Shown here piece by piece: positions 28,309 through 31,079 of a stretch of 31,079 nucleotides of DNA. Under the pieces are notes generated by a model. It saw nothing but the letters and a program-made list of their open reading frames with translations, made no database searches and was not told where the DNA came from. The DNA lies in contig JBQTII010000104.1 in the NCBI GenBank assembly GCA_052388275.1, positions 1 to 31,079 of the forward strand, read 5' to 3'. Within the stretch, counting starts at the first letter, position 1; the number at the start of each line of letters is the position of its first letter. Made by a program: the position numbers and the translations under genes. Origin of the DNA: JBQTII01 sp052388275 (GTDB taxonomy: Bacteria > Actinomycetota > Actinomycetes > Sporichthyales > Sporichthyaceae).

Positions 28309-28397
28309 AGCCCCGCGTGCACTCCTCAGTTCGCGCCATGATCGTGCCCAGCTCGTGACACGGCACCACCCGGCGCGAACTAGCGATCAGCGGGGCT
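28309..28397. repeat. Triple-nested inverted repeat, possible structured RNA
   Basis: Three collinear stems are present: AGCCCCGC (28309-28316) / GCGGGGCT (28390-28397), AGTTCGCGCC (28328-28337) / GGCGCGAACT (28372-28381) and GTGCC (28344-28348) / GGCAC (28362-28366). All are perfect. They lie in the 333-bp gap between DUF3073 and the lipoprotein gene, directly after repeat copy 2. They could be a non-coding RNA or extended cruciform; no known RNA family is recognised. Confidence 0.5.
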
Positions 28398-28452
28398 TGA
28401 GGTTGGCGCATTCTGAGGATGCCCAGGGCGGGTCTACACCGCGATAATCGGC

Positions 28453-28487
28453 CCTGACAGCACGTCAGGTCGAGCTGGCAATAGGCT
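28453..28487 (+). promoter_or_regulatory. Promoter region of small lipoprotein gene
   Basis: TAGGCT (28482-28487) is a plausible -10. CCTGAC-AGCAC-GTCAGG (28453-28469) is a 6-bp inverted repeat covering where the -35 would lie, possibly an operator. Confidence 0.35.
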
Positions 28488-28544
28488 CGCTGACCGCGGG
28501 TGTACGCGAGAACCCGGCCCGAGGCACATCCAAGGAGAGCTCAC

Positions 28545-28859
28545 GTGAATCGCAAGTCGATGGTGTGGATCCCGGTCCTGGCCACGTCCGCACTGTTGCT
28601 GGGCGGGTGCGGCAGCGAGGGCAAGATCAAAGACCCCAACAGTCCCGAGGCGACCGCGTGCAAGGAAGCCATCGCTGGTTTGGTAGCCCCCAAGCTGAGT
28701 GAGATCGAGGCGGCCGTGGCCACGGGTGACGATGGCAAGATCGAGAAGGTTATCGAGGACGCGCTCGGCGACAAGCCGCCGAAGGCCTGCGAGGACATCA
28801 ACGAATCGATCGCCGAACAGCTCGGCGCCGAGGCCATGCAGAGTCTGCTGACCAAGTAG
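28545..28859 (+). CDS. Small lipoprotein of unknown function
   Basis: This 104-aa protein starts at GTG 28545 with AAGGAG 8 nt upstream. Its signal peptide, MNRKSMVWIPVLATSALLL, ends in lipobox LGGC (Cys22). The mature part is short and mostly helical by composition, with two Cys (ATACKEA and KACEDIN) likely to pair, and a repeated E-A/K-x-I-E pattern. I do not recognise the family. It converges with purM across a strong hairpin. Confidence 0.8.
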   Translation: MNRKSMVWIPVLATSALLLGGCGSEGKIKDPNSPEATACKEAIAGLVAPKLSEIEAAVATGDDGKIEKVIEDALGDKPPKACEDINESIAEQLGAEAMQSLLTK

Positions 28860-28867
28860 GCCCGGCT

Positions 28868-28909
28868 CCTGCGGGGGCTGCTCCCGGCTTCGGGCGTTGG
28901 CCCCGCAGG
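28868..28909. terminator. Bidirectional terminator between lipoprotein gene and purM
   Basis: CCTGCGGGG (28868-28876) and CCCCGCAGG (28901-28909) are perfect over 9 bp, with a smaller CCCG/CGGG hairpin in the loop. It lies between two convergent stop codons. Confidence 0.7.
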
Positions 28910-28910
28910 C

Positions 28911-29999
28911 TCAGCGGTGCGCGCCGCGAAGGTGCGCGCGCCCGGTGCCGGCCGTGATCTCCCCGAGCACCCAGGACGGCAGCTCCCGGGCGCCGAGGCG
29001 GGCCAGCACGGCGTCGGCGTCGGCGGGTGCGACGACGGCCACCATGCCGACGCCCATGTTCAGCGTGCGCTCCAACTCCGAGGCGGCGACGCCGCCGAGG
29101 CGGCCGATGAGCTCGAAGACCGGACCCGGGGTCCAGCCGGCACGCTCGAGCACGGCGTCGAGGTCACCGGGCAGCACCCGCTCCAGGTTCTCCGCGAGCC
29201 CGCCGCCCGTGACGTGGCTGAAGGCGTGCACGTCCAACGCCGGAACCGGCGCTCCGTCATCGGTAGTGCCCTCGCGCAGCAGCGCCAGGCAGTCCTGGGA
29301 GTAGATCCGGGTCGGTTCGAGCAGTTCCGCACCGAGGGTGCGCCCGAACTCGGGCACCTGGCGGTGTACGTCCCACCTGGCGCCGGTGAAGAAGACGTGC
29401 CGGGCCAGGGAGTACCCGTTGGAGTGCAGCCCCGAGGACGCCATCGCGATCACCACGTCGCCGGCGCGGACCCGGTGCGCACCGAGCAGGTTCACCTCGT
29501 CGACCACTCCGGTACCGGCGCCTGCGAGGTCGTACTCATGGGGTTCGAGCAGGCCGGGGTGCTCGGCGGTCTCGCCGCCCACCAACGCGCACCCAGCCCG
29601 CCGGCACCCCTCGGCGATCCCCGCCACGATCGCGGCGATGCGCTCCGGGACCACCTTGCCGCAGGCGATGTAGTCGGTCATGAACAGCGGCTCGGCCCCG
29701 CACACCACCAGGTCGTCCATCACCATCGCGACCAGGTCGATGCCGACGGTGTCGTGGATTTCCATGCGCTGCGCGACGGCGACCTTGGTGCCGACGCCGT
29801 CGGTGGCGGTGGCGAGCAGGGGGTGCTTCATCGCCTTGAGCGCGTCGGCGCGAAAGAGCCCCGCGAAGCCGCCGAGCCCGCCAAGGACCTCGGGTCGACT
29901 TGCGCGGGCCACCGAGGCCTTCATCAGCTCGACGGCCTTGTTTCCGGCCTCGATGTCGACCCCGGCCGCGGCGTATGTCGCGCCCGGCGCCGCCGTCAC
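28911..29999 (-). CDS. purM: Phosphoribosylformylglycinamidine cyclo-ligase (AIR synthetase)
   Basis: This 362-aa enzyme closes the imidazole ring of FGAM with ATP to give AIR, step five of purine synthesis. Typical family sequence is present: YAAAGVDIEAGNKAVELMK at the N-terminus, LLATATDGVGTKVAVA, DLVAMVMDDLVVCGAEPLF, GCALVGGETAEHPG, ASSGLHSNGYSLAR and FSHVTGGGLAENLERVLP. GTG 29999 overlaps the purF stop (GTGA), so purF and purM are coupled, the usual actinobacterial order. Confidence 0.98.
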   Translation of the reverse strand: MTAAPGATYAAAGVDIEAGNKAVELMKASVARASRPEVLGGLGGFAGLFRADALKAMKHPLLATATDGVGTKVAVAQRMEIHDTVGIDLVAMVMDDLVVCGAEPLFMTDYIACGKVVPERIAAIVAGIAEGCRRAGCALVGGETAEHPGLLEPHEYDLAGAGTGVVDEVNLLGAHRVRAGDVVIAMASSGLHSNGYSLARHVFFTGARWDVHRQVPEFGRTLGAELLEPTRIYSQDCLALLREGTTDDGAPVPALDVHAFSHVTGGGLAENLERVLPGDLDAVLERAGWTPGPVFELIGRLGGVAASELERTLNMGVGMVAVVAPADADAVLARLGARELPSWVLGEITAGTGRAHLRGAHR

Positions 30000-31079
30000 G
30001 TCTGGACCTCCGGCGCCGGGATGCTCTCGTGGGTCGGCAGCTGGATCGCGGGCGGCTCTAGGCGGTGCTTGCCCATCAGCTCAGGGTCCGGGAGGTCAAT
30101 CGGGTACTCGCCAGTGAAGCAGGCCGTGCACAACTTCTCCCGTGGGACTGTCGTCGCGGCAATGAGGCCCTCCATCGAGATGTAGGCCAGCGAATCCGCG
30201 TTGACCGAGGAGCGGATCTCCTCGACCGAGAGCCCGTTGGCGATCAGCTCGGCGCGGGTCGCGAAGTCGATGCCGTAGTAGCAGGGCCACATCACCGGCG
30301 GGGAGGAGATCCGGATGTGGATCTCAGCGGCGCCGGCCTCGCGCAGCATCCGGACCAGTGCCCGCTGGGTGTTGCCACGCACGATCGAGTCGTCGACGAC
30401 GATCAGACGCTTGCCCTCGATGACCTCGCGAAGCGGGTTGAGCTTGAGCCGGATACCCAGCTGACGGATCGTCTGGGACGGCTGGATGAACGTGCGCCCG
30501 ACGTAGGAGTTCTTCACCAGCCCCTGCGCGTAGGGGATCCCGCTTTCCTGCGCGTACCCGATGGCGGCCGGGGTGCCCGACTCCGGGGTGGCGATCACCA
30601 GGTCCGCCGGGGTCGGGGCCTCCCGGGCCAGCTGACGGCCCATCTCGGCGCGGGCGGCGTGCACGTTGCGCCCGGAGATCTCGGTGTCCGGGCGGGCCAG
30701 GTAGACGTACTCGAACACGCAGCCCTTGGGGTCGGCCGGTGCGAAGCGCTGCGCGCGCAGCCCGTTCTCGTCGATCGCGATCAGCTCACCGGGCTCGACC
30801 TCGCGCACCCGGGCCGCCCCGACGATGTCCAAGGCCGCTGTCTCCGAGGCGATCACCCAGCCGCGGTCCAGGCGGCCGAGCACGAGTGGGCGGATGCCCT
30901 GGGCGTCGCGGGCGGCGTACAACGTCGACTCGTTCATGAACACGAACGAGAACGCCCCGCGCAGCTGCGGCAGCAGGTCCATCGCCGCCGACTCCAGGGA
31001 GCGGCTGTGGTGCGAGGCCAAGAGCTCGGTGACCAGGTCGGTGTCGGTGGAGGCCATCTGACCGCCGCGCCGACGCGAG
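29996..31079 (-). CDS. purF: Amidophosphoribosyltransferase, 3' part (5' end outside window)
   Basis: This enzyme catalyses the first step of purine synthesis, PRPP plus glutamine to phosphoribosylamine. About 360 C-terminal residues are present. They cover the end of the glutaminase domain (STDTDLVTELLA ... RGAFSFVFMNE, ARDAQGIRPLVLG, SETAALD) and the whole phosphoribosyltransferase domain with PRPP loop VVDDSIVRGNT. Cys residues in GCVFEYVY, WPCYYGID and CTACFTGEYP match the [4Fe-4S] ligands of the Bacillus-type enzyme. The N-terminal nucleophilic Cys lies beyond 31079; the in-frame ATG at 31057 is internal, not the start. Confidence 0.97.
   Translation of the reverse strand, partial: SRRRGGQMASTDTDLVTELLASHHSRSLESAAMDLLPQLRGAFSFVFMNESTLYAARDAQGIRPLVLGRLDRGWVIASETAALDIVGAARVREVEPGELIAIDENGLRAQRFAPADPKGCVFEYVYLARPDTEISGRNVHAARAEMGRQLAREAPTPADLVIATPESGTPAAIGYAQESGIPYAQGLVKNSYVGRTFIQPSQTIRQLGIRLKLNPLREVIEGKRLIVVDDSIVRGNTQRALVRMLREAGAAEIHIRISSPPVMWPCYYGIDFATRAELIANGLSVEEIRSSVNADSLAYISMEGLIAATTVPREKLCTACFTGEYPIDLPDPELMGKHRLEPPAIQLPTHESIPAPEVQT

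Noticed and set aside
28917..30185. A 422-codon plus-strand frame opposite purM and the end of purF
   Set aside because: Antisense shadow of highly conserved genes; no recognisable domain or SD.

Overview
The window is about 31 kb of very GC-rich chromosomal DNA, with strong G/C preference at third codon positions, GTG starts and TANNNT-type -10 boxes. Gene order is the conserved core of a high-GC actinobacterium of the Streptomyces/Frankia/Sporichthya kind: asd-lysC, the ybaB-recR-DUF5063 block facing dnaX with ffs and tRNA-Ser upstream, and bldC / valine dehydrogenase / DUF3073 / purM-purF. It lies on a chromosome rather than a plasmid or phage. I see no intact transposon, prophage or CRISPR array.

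Layout. 1-5,510: 3' end of a tRNA (probably Pro), a monooxygenase-fold protein, two tandem MFS exporters and an acyl-CoA synthetase, with a 400-bp structured intergenic region before the synthetase. 5,520-9,131: small membrane and lipoprotein genes, including a four-gene minus-strand set with overlapping stops and starts (two membrane proteins, a lipoprotein with a Pro/Ser/Thr linker, a GNAT enzyme). 9,132-12,000: a gene-poor spacer holding a possible sigma-28-type promoter, then asd and lysC (aspartate pathway), lysC carrying a strong internal start for a separate regulatory subunit. 12,170-16,243: ybaB, recR, DUF5063, dnaX (gamma/tau), the 4.5S SRP RNA and tRNA-Ser(GGA). 16,339-17,850: accessory DNA, namely a decapitated VapC-type PIN toxin and a class II Fic AMP-transferase. 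17,974-21,139: GNAT, a second acyl-CoA synthetase and a Tat-exported polysaccharide deacetylase. 21,136-25,900: two crcB fluoride channels, NAD-type malic enzyme, YceI protein with a divergent MarR regulator, a ParB/Srx-like small protein and a LytR_C protein. 26,069-31,079: bldC, valine dehydrogenase, DUF3073, a small lipoprotein, purM and the 3' part of purF, which runs off the window.

Translational coupling is common: ATGA or GTGA overlaps join lysC-asd, the two crcB genes, purF-purM, marR to its downstream gene, and all four genes of the 9,131-6,555 set. Several genes (the monooxygenase, fic, marR, the first crcB) have a -10-like box about 7 nt before the start codon and no Shine-Dalgarno sequence, as expected for leaderless mRNAs.

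The most unusual content is non-coding. A 44-bp two-tier palindrome occurs twice, 15 kb apart, with 41 of 44 positions identical, each time just after a stop codon. The second copy is followed by an 89-nt triple-nested inverted repeat that could be a structured RNA. A CTCAA-N16-GCCGAG sequence resembling flagellar-sigma promoters of zoospore-forming actinobacteria points into a geneless stretch ending in a hairpin. A 20-bp inverted repeat built around TCAACGTTGA precedes the first acyl-CoA synthetase.
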